DNA of 64,000 nucleotides from Hormoscilla sp. GUM202 (GCA_005518205.2 RFFC02000012.1:1-64000); one strand, 5' to 3'. Positions 9,181-18,009 are shown, counted from the first letter of the stretch. Numbers and translations: made by a program. Notes: generated from the letters alone by a model not told the origin.

Positions 9181-9214
9181 AGAAACCCGGTTTTTCGGAA
9201 AAACCGGGTTTCTT
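9181..9214 (+). terminator. Terminator hairpin after the porin gene
   Basis: Near-perfect stem AAGAAACCCGGTTTTT / AAAAACCGGGTTTCTT, 38 bp after the stop codon, ending in TTTCTT. A rho-independent terminator or strong transcript end. Confidence 0.7.
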
Positions 9215-9219
9215 AATGC

Positions 9220-10022
9220 TTGCCATTCGCCCTTGGTGACCAGGGTCTCCCTGGTCACGCCCGGTTGAGGCTCTGCCTCCTGGACTAGCTAACAGGATGC
9301 CACTCACAAGAGGCAGAGCCTCAGACGGCTCATTCCCAGGGAGACCCTGGTCACGAGGAACTGGGTTCCCGATCGCCCAACTTTCTCACTCCTAGGAGAA
9401 AGTTGTTCACAAGAGGCAGAGCCTCAGACGGCTCATTCCCAGGGAGACCCTGGGAACGAGGAAACGAGGAACTGGGTTCCCGATCGCCCAACTTTCTCAC
9501 TCATAGGAGAAAGCTGTTCACAAGAGGCAGAGCCTCAGACGGCTCATTCCCAGGGAGACCCTGGTCACGAGGAACTGGGTCCCCGATCGCCCAACTTTCT
9601 CACTCATAGGAGAAAGCTGTTCACAAGAGGCAGAGCCTCGGGTGCATCTCACATTAGCACGGGCGAAGCATTCGGATATTAAATTTGTCGATTTATGTCA
9701 TGATTTGTTGCCCGAATGCTTCGCCCCTACAGGTATCTTTGCAAATATGAGATGCACCCTCTGCCTCAGACGGTTCATTCCCAGGGAGACCCTGGTCACG
9801 AGGAAAGTATTGCTGGGTCCCCGATCGCCCAACTTTCTCACTCCTAGGAGAAAGCTGTTTACAAGAGGCAGAGCCTCAGACGGCTCATTCCCAGGGAGAC
9901 CCTGGTCACGAGGAACTGGGTCCCCGATCGCCCAATTTTCTCCTATGAGTGAGAAAGTTGTTCACAAGAGGCAGAGCCTCAGACTGCTCGTTCCCAGGGT
10001 CTCCCTGGGAACGAGAAACTGG
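9220..10022. repeat. Tandem array of a ~103-bp palindromic unit (about six copies)
   Basis: Units begin near 9304, 9408, 9520, 9622, 9859 and 9962. Each contains CACAAGAGGCAGAGCCTCAG, a hairpin CCAGGGAGACCCTGG, GATCGCCCAACTTTCTCACT and the inverted AGGAGAAAG. Copies differ at few positions (GGTCACGAGG versus GGAACGAGG). In one copy (about 9935-9955) the hairpin TAGGAGAAAG..CTTTCTC is inverted. There is no spacer diversity, so this is not a CRISPR array. Open frames across it are artefacts of the repeats. Copy 4 carries an inserted element. Confidence 0.85.
9640..9759. mobile_element. MITE-like element with GGGTGCATCTCA terminal inverted repeats
   Basis: 120 bp bounded by GGGTGCATCTCA and TGAGATGCACCC, with nested inner arms GGCGAAGCATTCGG / CCGAATGCTTCGCC. 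It interrupts copy 4 of the 103-bp array: the array unit stops at CAGAGCCTC and resumes at GCCTCAGACGG, leaving a GCCTC duplication. Related ends occur at 35955-36096 and single GGTGCATCTCA ends at 13220, 44110, 52029 and 52760. Confidence 0.65.
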
Positions 10023-10039
10023 GTTTATTGAGTATTCTG

Positions 10040-11861
10040 CTAAACTTTCTCTATAGTTTGACTGACAGGAATTTGAATCAAAAACTCGGTTCCTTGACCT
10101 GGTGCTGAGATACATTGCAAGCTACCTTGATGTTTTTCGGTGACGATCTGGTAGCTAATAGACAACCCCAAACCTGTACCTTTGCCCACAGGTTTAGTAG
10201 TAAAGAAGGGGTCGAGGATTTTTTCTCTCACTTCATCGGGTATTCCCGGTCCATTATCGGCAATTTTAATTGCGATCTGGTCTGATTTTACCACTTCAGT
10301 CCGAATCTGAATTGTCGGGATTTCTGATGGAGTCCAATCTTTCCCTCGGGAACTGGATCTGCCTGAAAATAGCTCTTCCAGGGCATCGATCGCATTGCTG
10401 ATAATGTTCATAAAAACCTGATTTAGCTGTCCGGCATAGCACTCGATCTGGGGCAAGTTGCCGTATTCTTTAATTAGGGCGATCGCCTCTCGTTTTGGCG
10501 TGGCTTTCAGCCGATTTTGCAGGATCATCAGGGTACTTTCTATCCCCTCGTGAATATCAACGGCTTTCACCTCAGCTTCGTCTTTGCGGGAGAATTTGCG
10601 CAGAGAATTAACGATTTCTCGCAGTCGCTCAGCGCCGATTTTAATTGAGGATAGCATATCGGGAAAGTCTTGTAGCAGGAAATCTAGATCGATCGCCTCT
10701 GCTAACTCTTTAATCGACGGATGGGGATCTTGACAATGCTGACCGTAAAGCTTCACCATCTCCAGCAAATTGCGGGTGTACTCCTGGGCAAAACTAATAT
10801 TTCCGTAGATAAAGCTGACGGGGTTATTGATTTCGTGTGCTACTCCTGCCACCAGTTGACCTAGGCTAGACATTTTTTCTGTCTGAACCAGTTGCGCTTG
10901 GGTTTGTTGCAGTTGACGAAAGGCTTGTTCTAGCTGCGTTTTTTGCGACCTCAACTCAGTATCAGATTGCTGTAAGGCCACATTGGTCTTTTCTAAAGAA
11001 GCGAGTAACTGTTGGGTTTGAGCCGCCCGTCTAATTGACATCCCCAGGTATAGCGCGAGAATGCTAGTCAAGAGTAACCCGATCGCTAGAGTCGCAACTG
11101 CTGTCCAAGGTTTCTCAGCAAAGTCCGATGTCGGCAGAATTAACAGTGACCATTCTCGATCGGCGACATTAAGGGTGCGGATGCAGACTGTCCAATCACT
11201 ATCGAGACAGTTTTTGCGCGATCTCCCGGACGAAGCATTTAGCTGGGCTATTTCTGCCTGCTGCCGATCTTCTACTAACTGCCGCTGTTTGGAGTCGTAA
11301 AACGCCAGAAAGCCCTGATTTACATTAACTGATTCTTTGCTGAGGGCAGATTCAAGTTGATCGACAGGCATGTCAAACAGGTAAAAGTCAAGGTGTTTGA
11401 TGATCGAACCCGATCGCCTGTTTGAACGGCTCTTGTGACTCGATATAGGTACTGGGAAGATATTCGGCACGCGAACTGGCCGCGATCGCTTTTCGATCGG
11501 CATTTCTCTCCCAGATGTTGAATTGACGAAATCCTTGTGCGACCATTGATTCTGCGTAAGCTTCTCGTTCTGAAGCTAGAACCCGCTGCGCCCAACCTAA
11601 GGCCCAGATCCCGGGATAGCGAAGCAAAAAGGGTTGGGAGAACTCGGTAAAATCTGCTCTGCTGACCCGATCGGCGGCATCGTAAAAAGCCCCAAGAGCC
11701 TGGGTGAGTTGCGCATATTCGTCTATATTCTGCTGCAAAGCAAAGGCGAGATTATCTGCCCGCCGATCGAATTGCTGCTGGGTTTTCGCTAACTCCCACT
11801 TCCAGACTATTCCCGAGGCCACTGTAGACAGTCCTATCCCTACCATCAGGCTCAGCCACAC
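10040..11861 (-). pseudogene. CHASE-domain sensor histidine kinase, frameshifted
   Basis: Two overlapping frames form one gene. The upstream frame (11861-11388, 157 aa) has a transmembrane start and a CHASE ligand-binding part (YAQLTQALGAFYDAADRVSR, FLLRYPGIWALGWAQRV). The downstream frame (to 10040) supplies the rest: a second membrane segment (TLAIGLLLTSILALYLG), a coiled coil, an HisKA box LVAGVAHEINNPVSFIYGN with the phospho-accepting His, an N box VFMNIISNAIDALEE, and G boxes [11 protein letters not shown] and [13 protein letters not shown]. The switch falls near 11395-11410 in the CHASE domain, and the first ~34 codons of the lower frame are out-of-frame noise. One indel, possibly with a short deletion, separates it from an intact kinase. 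No cognate response regulator is adjacent. Confidence 0.85.
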
Positions 11862-12318
11862 AGGGACGTGACTTCTCCAGCTGAATTTAGCCTTACTTAC
11901 AATGCCTGCACTTTTGCGATCATCTGAGTCTTCCTGCCCTTATTCATAAGCTTTCTCAATTCTAGCTGAGAATTTATTTGAATTCACATCTGGCCTCAGT
12001 TGCTACAAGCTACAATAGGCAGAGCCTCTGTTTTTCCTTACCAGGCTCAGCCTGGTAAGGAGGAATCAAAATTTAATGATTATTTTATTTTTTAATAATA
12101 AAGATTGGCAATAAAGTATCTGGAGCCTCTGGGAAAGACCGGCAGCCCCAGAGCCGCGATCCAGAACAGCTCCGCCGGGGTCATAGGTCTCACCGGCGCA
12201 AGTCAAGTTCTGCACATTCCTAGGGCCCGCATAAACTTCGGGGGCGAATCAACCAGCACAGAAAGTTGAGATGAGATAAAATAGTCAAAGAACGCGATCG
12301 CACCAGAGGTCTAGCATT
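11862..12318. other. Intergenic region with hairpin
   Basis: No gene recognised. Hairpin arms CCTTACCAGGCTCAGCCTGGTAAGG lie at about 12037-12061 next to GCAGAGCCTC, the motif also used in the 103-bp array. An AAAATAGTC -10-like stretch near 12276 may belong to the downstream Uma2 gene. Confidence 0.5.
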
Positions 12319-13080
12319 ATGACTCAAGCAGTCGTTTCAGCGGTAGAGGAGGTTGGGCAGGCACGGGGTGAACCTCCTGAAATTGAACATCAAAGCATTG
12401 AACATCTGTTAACCTTCCAAGAATATCTTGAATATGAAGGAGAACCAGACGTTCTCTATGAATTATTCAGGGGGCAACTAATACCCATGTCAGCAGCAAC
12501 GCACTTACATACCAATATTTGCAAGTTTCTGATTTATAAGTTCCAGCGCTACTTTGCTGACCAAAACTTGGATTTAGTCGCGAACTCCTTAGCGACAGGT
12601 GTCCGAACGGAAGAAAATTCATCGCGAATTCCAGATGTGGTAGTCTGTAGCCAAGCAGTTTGGGAACTTGTTCTGCATCGTGATGGTGCGGGAGTTTTAG
12701 ACTTTGCTGAAAAGCCGATTTTGGTAGTGGAAGTTGCCAGTAGTAACGCCCGGGATGATTATGTGATTAAACGTTCTGAATACGAAATCGCAGAAATTCC
12801 CGAATATTGGATAGTAGACCCAAAAAATAAACGAGTGCGGGTGTTTGCTAATCCTAGCAGGGTAGAAGGATATAGCTTTGTAGATTTCACCGCAGAGCAA
12901 TCAATTGTTTCCGGTCAGTTTGAGCAGTTGGTTTTATCGGTGAAAGAACTGCTCGATCCTCCGATAGTGGAGCAATTAATAAAAGCAGAACAAGGCGAAA
13001 TCAAAACCCTACGTCAACGTGCGGAAAAATTAGCCCAGCGGTTACTAGAAATGGGAGTCAACCCGGAGGAAATTGATTAA
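12319..13080 (+). CDS. Uma2 family putative nuclease
   Basis: 253 residues. The Uma2 (formerly DUF820) PD-(D/E)XK-like core is clear: LTFQEYLEYEGEPDVLYELFRGQLIPM, then SRIPDVVVCS (metal-binding Asp), KPILVVEVASSNARDDYVIKRSEY (Glu-Val-x-Ser motif) and AEIPEYWIVDPKNKRVRVF. The C-terminal helix with repeated Glu/Leu and the GVNPEEI tail are usual for the family. Uma2 proteins are multicopy in cyanobacteria; a DNA-cleaving or recombination-linked role is proposed for the fold but unproven. A second, broken member lies at 13514-13877. Confidence 0.9.
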   Translation: MTQAVVSAVEEVGQARGEPPEIEHQSIEHLLTFQEYLEYEGEPDVLYELFRGQLIPMSAATHLHTNICKFLIYKFQRYFADQNLDLVANSLATGVRTEENSSRIPDVVVCSQAVWELVLHRDGAGVLDFAEKPILVVEVASSNARDDYVIKRSEYEIAEIPEYWIVDPKNKRVRVFANPSRVEGYSFVDFTAEQSIVSGQFEQLVLSVKELLDPPIVEQLIKAEQGEIKTLRQRAEKLAQRLLEMGVNPEEID

Positions 13081-13104
13081 AATTTGAGCGAGCCATTCTT
13101 GACG

Positions 13105-13190
13105 CCAGAAACTTACCTCGTTGGCAGTCTCTGGCTGGGAACGCATATTGAGAGGGGACGCCTCCAGTCTCGCAGCTATGACATGATTAC
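13105..13190. repeat. Direct repeat shared with 13905-13980
   Basis: The stretch CTCGTTGGCAGTCTCTGGCT through GGGGACGCCTCCAGTCT occurs at both places, and the right flanks (CAGTATAGCGGCTC and GCAGAGCCTCT at 13382-13425 and 13978-14020) also match. Copy 1 is interrupted by the element at 13191-13372; copy 2 is the uninterrupted version. Confidence 0.8.
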
Positions 13191-13372
13191 GGGTGTGGTC
13201 ATAAGTAGTTGATAGCCAGGTGCATCTCAGATACATGTATATAGCCCCTGCGCAGCGGAAGGGGCCTGGAGCGTGGGCTTTGTTCATGTAGCCGGGCCCC
13301 TCGTTCCCACGGCTCCGCCTGGGAACGGGTTCGGGCGGCTAGGTCTCCTACCAACGGGTTTTGACCACACCC
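13191..13372. mobile_element. MITE with GGGTGTGGTCA ends and 9-bp target duplication
   Basis: 182 bp with ends GGGTGTGGTCA and TGACCACACCC. It is flanked by CATGATTAC on both sides (13182-13190 and 13373-13381). The paralogous sequence at 13969-13977 has a single CATGATTAC, i.e. an empty site. Other members: 51999-52239 (TSD TTGGGCAAC) and 52523-52636 (TSD CCACGGTAC). GGG ends with a 9-bp duplication resemble what is described for ISKra4-family elements; the mobilising transposase is not in the window. Confidence 0.85.
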
Positions 13373-13513
13373 CATGATTACCAGTATAGCGGCTCCCACC
13401 CGCGAGGCAGAGCCTCTGATGTACGTTCCCAGGTAGAACCTGGGAACGAGTAAACGAACCTGGGAACGAGTAAAAACAACATCTCTTGGTTGGGTTGAGG
13501 CACGAAACCCAAC

Positions 13514-13877
13514 CTACAACTTTTTAGCGATCGACACCTGTTCAGCGGTCAAGTCCAGGTCGGGGAAGGTTCCAGAGATAATGCGGTCATTTCCCTCAAA
13601 AATGGCTTCTTCATAGAAACCATCCACCAACCTCAAGATAGTAATTCTGTTCTTAGAGGCATCCACAATCCAATATTCCGGGATACCTTTGGCGGCATAT
13701 TCAAAACGTGGCGTTGCACAACTACGGGATGATAAGGGTTGAAAATTGTGAATGGTCAATTGAAATAGTCATAAATGTTCTAGAATAGACTATATTAGCT
13801 TATTCAATTTTCAATTTTCAATTTTCAATCCCGTAGTTGTGCAACGCCAACTTGGGTTTGGTGATGGCTTGGGTCAT
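13514..13877 (-). pseudogene. Uma2 gene broken by deletion and a MITE
   Basis: The C-terminal third survives: YAAKGIPEYWIVDASKNRI then ISGTFPDLDLTAEQV, ending at 13514. The first codons survive at 13877-13849 (ATGACCCAAGCCATCACC, giving MTQAITKPKL, the usual Uma2 N-terminus). A 139-bp inverted-repeat element lies between them and the central catalytic part is missing. The open frame starting at 13759 begins inside the element. Confidence 0.75.
13710..13848. mobile_element. MITE with GGCGTTGCACAACTACGGGAT ends (copy 1)
   Basis: Long terminal inverted repeats: GGCGTTGCACAACTACGGGA on the left and its complement ending TTGTGCAACGCC on the right. The interior is A/T-rich (TTTTCAATTTTCAATT). Copy 2 at 54211-54388 shares the ends and the inner GATGATAAGGGTTG and TTGAAATAGTCATAAAT. 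There is no convincing target duplication here, consistent with insertion plus deletion in the Uma2 gene. Confidence 0.75.
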
Positions 13878-14063
13878 GGCTCAAACAGTAAATTCTCGCT
13901 ATTACCTCGTTGGCAGTCTCTGGCTGGGAACGCATATTGAGAGGGGACGCCTCCAGTCTCTGGCTGGACATGATTACCAGTATAGCGGCTCTCACTCGGG
14001 AGGCAGAGCCTCTGGTGTGCGTTCCCTGGCTCCGCCAGGGAACGAGTAAGGCGGGCTCTATTC

Positions 14064-15758
14064 TTAGCGATGATGCGATCGGACAGCGATTTGCCAACTC
14101 AAGAAAATCACGGGTATAATCCCCACGAGAACGATCGCCAATGCGGGTGCTGCTGCTTCAGCTAAACGCTCGTCAGAAGCTAAATTATACACCCGAATTG
14201 CTAAAGTGTCAAAGTTAAAGGGTCGGATAATCAGGGTCGCTGGCAATTCCTTCATTACGTCTACAAATACTAGCATTGCTGCTGTCAGTAAACCGCCCCC
14301 CATCATCGGTGCGTGGACTCGCAGTAAAGTGCTAGTGGGACTGTGACCGAGACTGCGGGCCGCATCATCGAGGTTGGGCTTTATTTTGCCTAAACTGGAC
14401 TCTACTGTGCCGAAGGAAACTGCTAGGAAACGGACTAGATAGGCGAAGATTAATGCCGCGATCGTCCCGCTGAGTAGCAAACCGGTGGAGATGCCAAAGG
14501 TGCCACGCATCCAACCATCGATCGCATTATCAAGTCTGCCCACCGGGATGAGAATGCCGACTGCAATCACTGAACCAGGAATAGCATAGCCCATTGCCGT
14601 AACCCTGGCTGCTAGTTCCATGGCAATATGGGATTGCCACCGCACTCCATAAGCGATGACCACAGCAACGATCACTGCTAATATAGCTGTAATCACTGCT
14701 AGGATAAAACTGTTGGTCGCTAAACCCCAAAAGCGATCGTTTATTGTTTCAGCATTTTCCCAAGTCATTTGCAGCAATAGACCAGCTGGCAGCAGAAAAC
14801 CTAGACTCAGGGGCAGCAAACATGCTATACTTGCCAAAGTGGCACGAATTCCTTTGAGTTGATAGGGTTGCATGGGACTGTAGTCACTACCACTTTGATA
14901 ATATTTGGCTTGACGACGGGACCAACGCTCTAGTAAAATTAGCCCAAAGATAAATAATAACAGAAAAGCTGCTAATTGAGCGGCTGCGACTCGTTCTCCC
15001 ATGCCAAACCAGGTGCGATAGATGCCTGTGGTGAAGGTGTCTACGCCAAAAAACTGTACCGTGCCAAAGTCACTCAGGGTTTCCATTAATGCTAGGGATA
15101 ACCCGGCCATAATGGCGGGTCGTGCTAGGGGGAGGGCCACGGTGGCGAAACTGCGCCAGGGACCGCAACCCAGACTGCGACTCGCTTCTAAAGTGCAGGT
15201 ACATTGTTCCAAAAAGGCGACTCGCGCTAACAGGTAAACGTAGGGATAGAGTACCAGGGTTAACAGCATAATTGCCCCACCAAGCGATCGCACGTTGGGA
15301 AACCAGTAGTCCCCGACGCTACTCCAACCAAACCAGTCCCGCAGGGTCATCTGCACCGGACCGTAAAATTCTAATAATTCAGTGTAACTGTAGGCTAGCA
15401 GATAGGCAGGTGTAGCTAGAGGCAATAGTAGCGCCCATTCAAATATCTTACTTCCCCAAAAACTGCACGTGGTTACTAACCAGGCTGTGCCCACTCCTAT
15501 CAGTAACACGCCCGATCCTACGCCTAACATCAACCACAATGAGTTGGCCATGTAGCGCGGTAAGACTGTCTCCGCCAGATGGTTCCACACCTCGCTATTG
15601 TCCGCGAAGATGTTTCCTAGCACAAACAAAACTGGAGTCGAGACTAAAAGCGCGATCGCGATCGTTACAGCTATCCATCCGCCCGGCACTAGACGCTGCA
15701 ACATTAATGGATAATTTGCTAATTGGTAATTGATTCTCATATTTTTGTGGTTTGGCAT
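14064..15758 (-). CDS. futB: Ferric iron ABC transporter permease
   Basis: 564 residues with about 12 hydrophobic segments in two homologous halves, each a binding-protein-dependent permease domain. Cytoplasmic EAA loops are visible as EASRSLGCGPWRSFATVALPL (about residue 193) and DDAARSLGHSPTSTLLRVHAP (about 470). This fused double-domain arrangement is typical of FutB/FbpB iron permeases. It lies downstream of futC on the same strand (121-bp gap with hairpin repeats), probably one transcript. The start at 15758 adds a short polar stretch before the first membrane segment; an internal ATG six codons later (MRINYQ) is an alternative. Substrate delivery would come from FutA, encoded at 5462. 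Confidence 0.92.
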   Translation of the reverse strand: MPNHKNMRINYQLANYPLMLQRLVPGGWIAVTIAIALLVSTPVLFVLGNIFADNSEVWNHLAETVLPRYMANSLWLMLGVGSGVLLIGVGTAWLVTTCSFWGSKIFEWALLLPLATPAYLLAYSYTELLEFYGPVQMTLRDWFGWSSVGDYWFPNVRSLGGAIMLLTLVLYPYVYLLARVAFLEQCTCTLEASRSLGCGPWRSFATVALPLARPAIMAGLSLALMETLSDFGTVQFFGVDTFTTGIYRTWFGMGERVAAAQLAAFLLLFIFGLILLERWSRRQAKYYQSGSDYSPMQPYQLKGIRATLASIACLLPLSLGFLLPAGLLLQMTWENAETINDRFWGLATNSFILAVITAILAVIVAVVIAYGVRWQSHIAMELAARVTAMGYAIPGSVIAVGILIPVGRLDNAIDGWMRGTFGISTGLLLSGTIAALIFAYLVRFLAVSFGTVESSLGKIKPNLDDAARSLGHSPTSTLLRVHAPMMGGGLLTAAMLVFVDVMKELPATLIIRPFNFDTLAIRVYNLASDERLAEAAAPALAIVLVGIIPVIFLSWQIAVRSHHR

Positions 15759-15831
15759 TTAGTTTTGTGATTTTTTAGTTGTTAGTAAGGGGTTAAAAAT
15801 TTTTGGAGATTGTTTTTTAGTGCGGAGAACG

Positions 15832-15893
15832 CAAGCGCTTTAGCGCTTACTACAAACCCCGGAAGCGCTAAAGCGCTTACTACAAACCCCGGA
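15832..15893. repeat. Paired hairpins (AAGCGCTTTAGCGCTT) between futC and futB
   Basis: Two head-to-tail copies of a unit containing AGCGCTTTAGCGCTTACTAC and AAACCCCGG; the second overlaps the 3' end of futC. The same unit type recurs at 27962-28010 and, with CACTTTAGTGCTTAC, at 36096-36235. It may modulate futC/futB stoichiometry. Confidence 0.7.
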
Positions 15894-16941
15894 ATACTTC
15901 CAGGGTTCCTTTGGCAATAGCTAGCTTTACTTTTGTTCCTACTGGCAGCGGGGAAGACCCTGTGGCCCGTGCTTTGAGCTGTCTGCCAGATGCGGTCACT
16001 AAACTATAATGGTATTCCCGACCTAGAAATTGTCGATCCGCGATCGCCACTTTTCCTTCTTCATCTGGTTTCAGGATTAAATCTTCTTGTCGGATCATCA
16101 GATCGCCAATGTCAAAATCTGCTTCCCTTACAGTTTTTACCTCGAAGCTACCTACTTCCGTTTCCCACAGTTGACCTCTGCGGCGAGCTGGGATAAAGTT
16201 GGCTTGAGTGACAAACTCAGCTACAAACCGCGTCCCTGGTTGCTGGTATACTTCCTCTGGCGTTCCCAACTGTTCTAACCTTCCTTGCCGCATCACTCCT
16301 ACCCAGTCCGCGATCGCCATTGCTTCTTCCCGATCGTGAGTCACAAAAATGCCAGTAGTACCGCTGGTTTTGAGAATCTTGCGAATTTCCTCTCGCAGTC
16401 TCAGACGCACTTGCACGTCTAAATTACTCAGCGGTTCGTCCAACAAAATTAATGCTGGTGCCGGGGCTAAAGCCCGGGCCAGGGCCACCCGTTGCTGCTG
16501 TCCCCCAGATAGTTGGTGGGGATAGCGCTTTTGCAGTCCTTCCAGTCCTACTAGGGCCAGCACTTCATTGACACGTGTTTGCACTGAATTGGACTTTTTT
16601 AACCTACCTTGTTGCAAGCCAAAGGCAATATTCTGGGCCACCGTCAGATGGGGAAACAGGGCATAATCTTGAAAGACGATACCGACGTCGCGCTTTTCTG
16701 GAGGCACCCAATAGCCCCCTCCTGCTACCGGTCTTCCTGCTAGGGCCACATGCCCTGCCTGGGGCTGCTCAAAACCTGCTACTAACCGTAACAGCGTGGT
16801 TTTGCCACAGCCTGATGGTCCTAACAACCCCAGGATGTCCGATCGCTGTAGGCTCAATGTCACCTCATCCACCGCTGGCAGCGTACTTTTGTCAAACTGT
16901 CTGGTCACACCCTCTATCTGGACAATAACGGGTTTTTCCAT
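15880..16941 (-). CDS. futC: Ferric iron ABC transporter ATP-binding protein
   Basis: About 353 residues. ABC ATPase motifs in order: Walker A GPSGCGKTT, Q-loop VFQDYALFPHLTV, signature LSGGQQQRVALARAL, Walker B ALILLDEPLSNLD and H-loop FVTHDREEA. A C-terminal TOBE-like domain (IRQEDLILKP, ATGSSPLPVGTKVKLAI) follows, as in FbpC/FutC. I choose the ATG at 16941 (MEKPVIVQIEGV); the longer frame to 16992 adds an atypical hydrophobic lead without a better ribosome-binding site. The last codons overlap a hairpin repeat. futB follows on the same strand. The gene pair is divergent from the small-ORF and fur region to its right. Confidence 0.93.
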   Translation of the reverse strand: MEKPVIVQIEGVTRQFDKSTLPAVDEVTLSLQRSDILGLLGPSGCGKTTLLRLVAGFEQPQAGHVALAGRPVAGGGYWVPPEKRDVGIVFQDYALFPHLTVAQNIAFGLQQGRLKKSNSVQTRVNEVLALVGLEGLQKRYPHQLSGGQQQRVALARALAPAPALILLDEPLSNLDVQVRLRLREEIRKILKTSGTTGIFVTHDREEAMAIADWVGVMRQGRLEQLGTPEEVYQQPGTRFVAEFVTQANFIPARRRGQLWETEVGSFEVKTVREADFDIGDLMIRQEDLILKPDEEGKVAIADRQFLGREYHYSLVTASGRQLKARATGSSPLPVGTKVKLAIAKGTLEVFRGL

Positions 16942-16992
16942 CTGGGCAATACTTTTGAGATATATTATCAAATAAGCCAAACCGCTCCCCAA

Positions 16993-17382
16993 GATAACAC
17001 AAAACTGATAAAACTGCCCATTGTCATTTGTCAGTTGTCACTCGAACCACCAGGATCTGGAAGAAATTCCCTTCCACCTGTCCAACTTTAAAGCTGCTAT
17101 TCTGCCAGGACAGAAACCGGCGTCAACTAAAACCCTTGATACCAGGTAAGGTGTGCGGCCTATCTTACCCTCTCAGAAAAGAAAAGATAGGACAGAGAGG
17201 AATTCTTTATTTCTCTCTGTCCTTTCGAGGAGAACACCAATATCTAATCTACTCCTATTGAAATTATTTAGCAAGTATTTCGGAAAATCTTTGAGCGGGA
17301 CCGCTGCCGGCGCTATTCCATGCCAAAGGCTGCCGATAGCCAGCTAAGCCACAAGCAGTAAGATGGGCGGTGCCCACCCTAC
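16993..17382. other. Intergenic region with one terminator-like hairpin
   Basis: No gene seen. It holds AGGACAGAGAG..CTCTCTGTCCT (17189-17223), the start of a duplicated unit (17342 onward) and a short GGGCGGTGCCCACC palindrome at 17365-17379. Confidence 0.5.
17189..17223. terminator. Strong inverted repeat, possible terminator
   Basis: Arms AGGACAGAGAGGAAT and ATTTCTCTCTGTCCT around a short loop, followed on the plus strand by TTTCG. It lies in the divergent region upstream of futC, so it could end a rightward leader or belong to futC regulation. Confidence 0.45.
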
Positions 17383-17407
17383 TGCAATTAAATGATAATT
17401 AATTGCA
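17383..17407. promoter_or_regulatory. AT-rich palindrome, candidate Fur-type operator
   Basis: Perfect arms TGCAATTAA / TTAATTGCA around ATGATAA, overall resembling an AT-rich Fur site (contains AATGATAATTAATT). It sits just before the structured leader of the first small ORF. The equivalent palindrome of the second unit was split by a MITE: TGCAATTA ends at 17686, the element occupies 17687-17890, and CAATTAAATGAAAATTAATTGCA resumes at 17891. Confidence 0.45.
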
Positions 17408-17414
17408 AAAAAAT

Positions 17415-17502
17415 GGTGTCAGGAGACCGCTACTCCTGACTAGCCAATTGGCTAGAGGATAACGCCTGACACCATTTGAGACCCTTGCCGTATTGAGAGG
17501 AG
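17415..17502 (+). ncRNA. Structured leader RNA, copy 1
   Basis: An outer stem GGTGTCAGG (17415-17423) / CCTGACACC (17465-17473) encloses two hairpins: AGGAG (17421-17425) with CTCCT (17433-17437), and CTAGCC/GGCTAG (about 17440-17452). After it comes the ribosome-binding site AGGAG (17498-17502) of the small ORF. The CTCCT strand can pair either with the upstream AGGAG or with the ribosome-binding site, the layout of a translational switch. Conserved in copy 2. I do not recognise it as a known riboswitch class. Confidence 0.6.
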
Positions 17503-17509
17503 AACACAC

Positions 17510-17593
17510 ATGGCAACGTTAAAATCTAATATAGCCTTATTAAAAAAAAATAGCAATACTTTCAGCAAAAATTTATTTTTCTTAACAATCTGA
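17510..17593 (+). CDS. 27-codon small ORF, copy 1
   Basis: ATG with an AGGAG ribosome-binding site 7 nt upstream, encoding MATLKSNIALLKKNSN followed by TFSKNLFFLTI. The C-terminal half is hydrophobic. The paralogue at 18017-18100 has the same length, start, end (SKNLFFLTI) and leader, with substitutions at K5R and at residues 13-15 and 17. That pattern is compatible with selection on the peptide or simply with recent duplication. Function unknown: it could be a leader peptide, a small membrane peptide or a by-product of an sRNA. A GCTCC/GGAGC hairpin (17594-17608) follows the stop. Confidence 0.55.
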   Translation: MATLKSNIALLKKNSNTFSKNLFFLTI

Positions 17594-17686
17594 TGCTCCG
17601 GCAGGAGCGAGCGGCTGATATCCGGTCTGCCCCAGCTAGCTAAGCCACAAGCAGTAAGATGGGCGGTGCCCACCCTACTGCAATTA

Positions 17687-17890
17687 GGGCTTGCTGAATA
17701 TAACTAGAAGCCTTGCGATACAGGCATTTTAGACCCCCAACAAGTGCCTTGTAATGACATCTGGAGACTCATTTACTTTGCACTTGCGCCAGTTATCGTC
17801 GGGTTTCTTGGGGAACCAAGGCGACGACAAAACCATTTTTCAAGCTGTGTGACCTCGCGCATTCGATCTGGAGACTTTTTCAGCAAGCCC
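17687..17890. mobile_element. MITE with GGGCTTGCTGAA ends
   Basis: 204 bp with ends GGGCTTGCTGAA and TTCAGCAAGCCC, flanked by CAATTA on both sides (17681-17686 and 17891-17896). It interrupts the operator-like palindrome of the second small-ORF unit, so it inserted after the duplication. No transposase is encoded. Confidence 0.75.
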
Positions 17891-17921
17891 CAATTAAATG
17901 AAAATTAATTGCAAAAAAAAA

Positions 17922-18009
17922 GGTGTCAGGAGACCGCTACTCCTGACTAGCAAACTGGCTAGAGGATAACGCCTGACACCATTTGAGACCCTTGCCGTAT
18001 TGAGAGGAG
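17922..18009 (+). ncRNA. Structured leader RNA, copy 2
   Basis: Same architecture as copy 1: outer stem 17922-17930 / 17972-17980, AGGAG 17928-17932 with CTCCT 17940-17944, second hairpin CTAGC..GCTAG, ribosome-binding site AGGAG 18005-18009. The second hairpin keeps five pairs (CTAGC/GCTAG) although its loop changed from CAATTG to AAACTG, which supports structure conservation. Confidence 0.6.

Noticed and set aside
9302..10022. Possible CRISPR array
   Set aside because: Units are ~103 bp and nearly identical along their whole length; no short repeat with unique spacers and no cas genes nearby.
9403..10031. Open frames of 68-129 codons encoding FTRGRASDGSFPGRPW-type peptides
   Set aside because: They are translations of the tandem repeat in one frame, with no ribosome-binding site.
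17415..17473. Glutamine (downstream-peptide) riboswitch or Yfr1
   Set aside because: It lacks the conserved motifs I know for those RNAs; only the presence of a short downstream ORF is similar.
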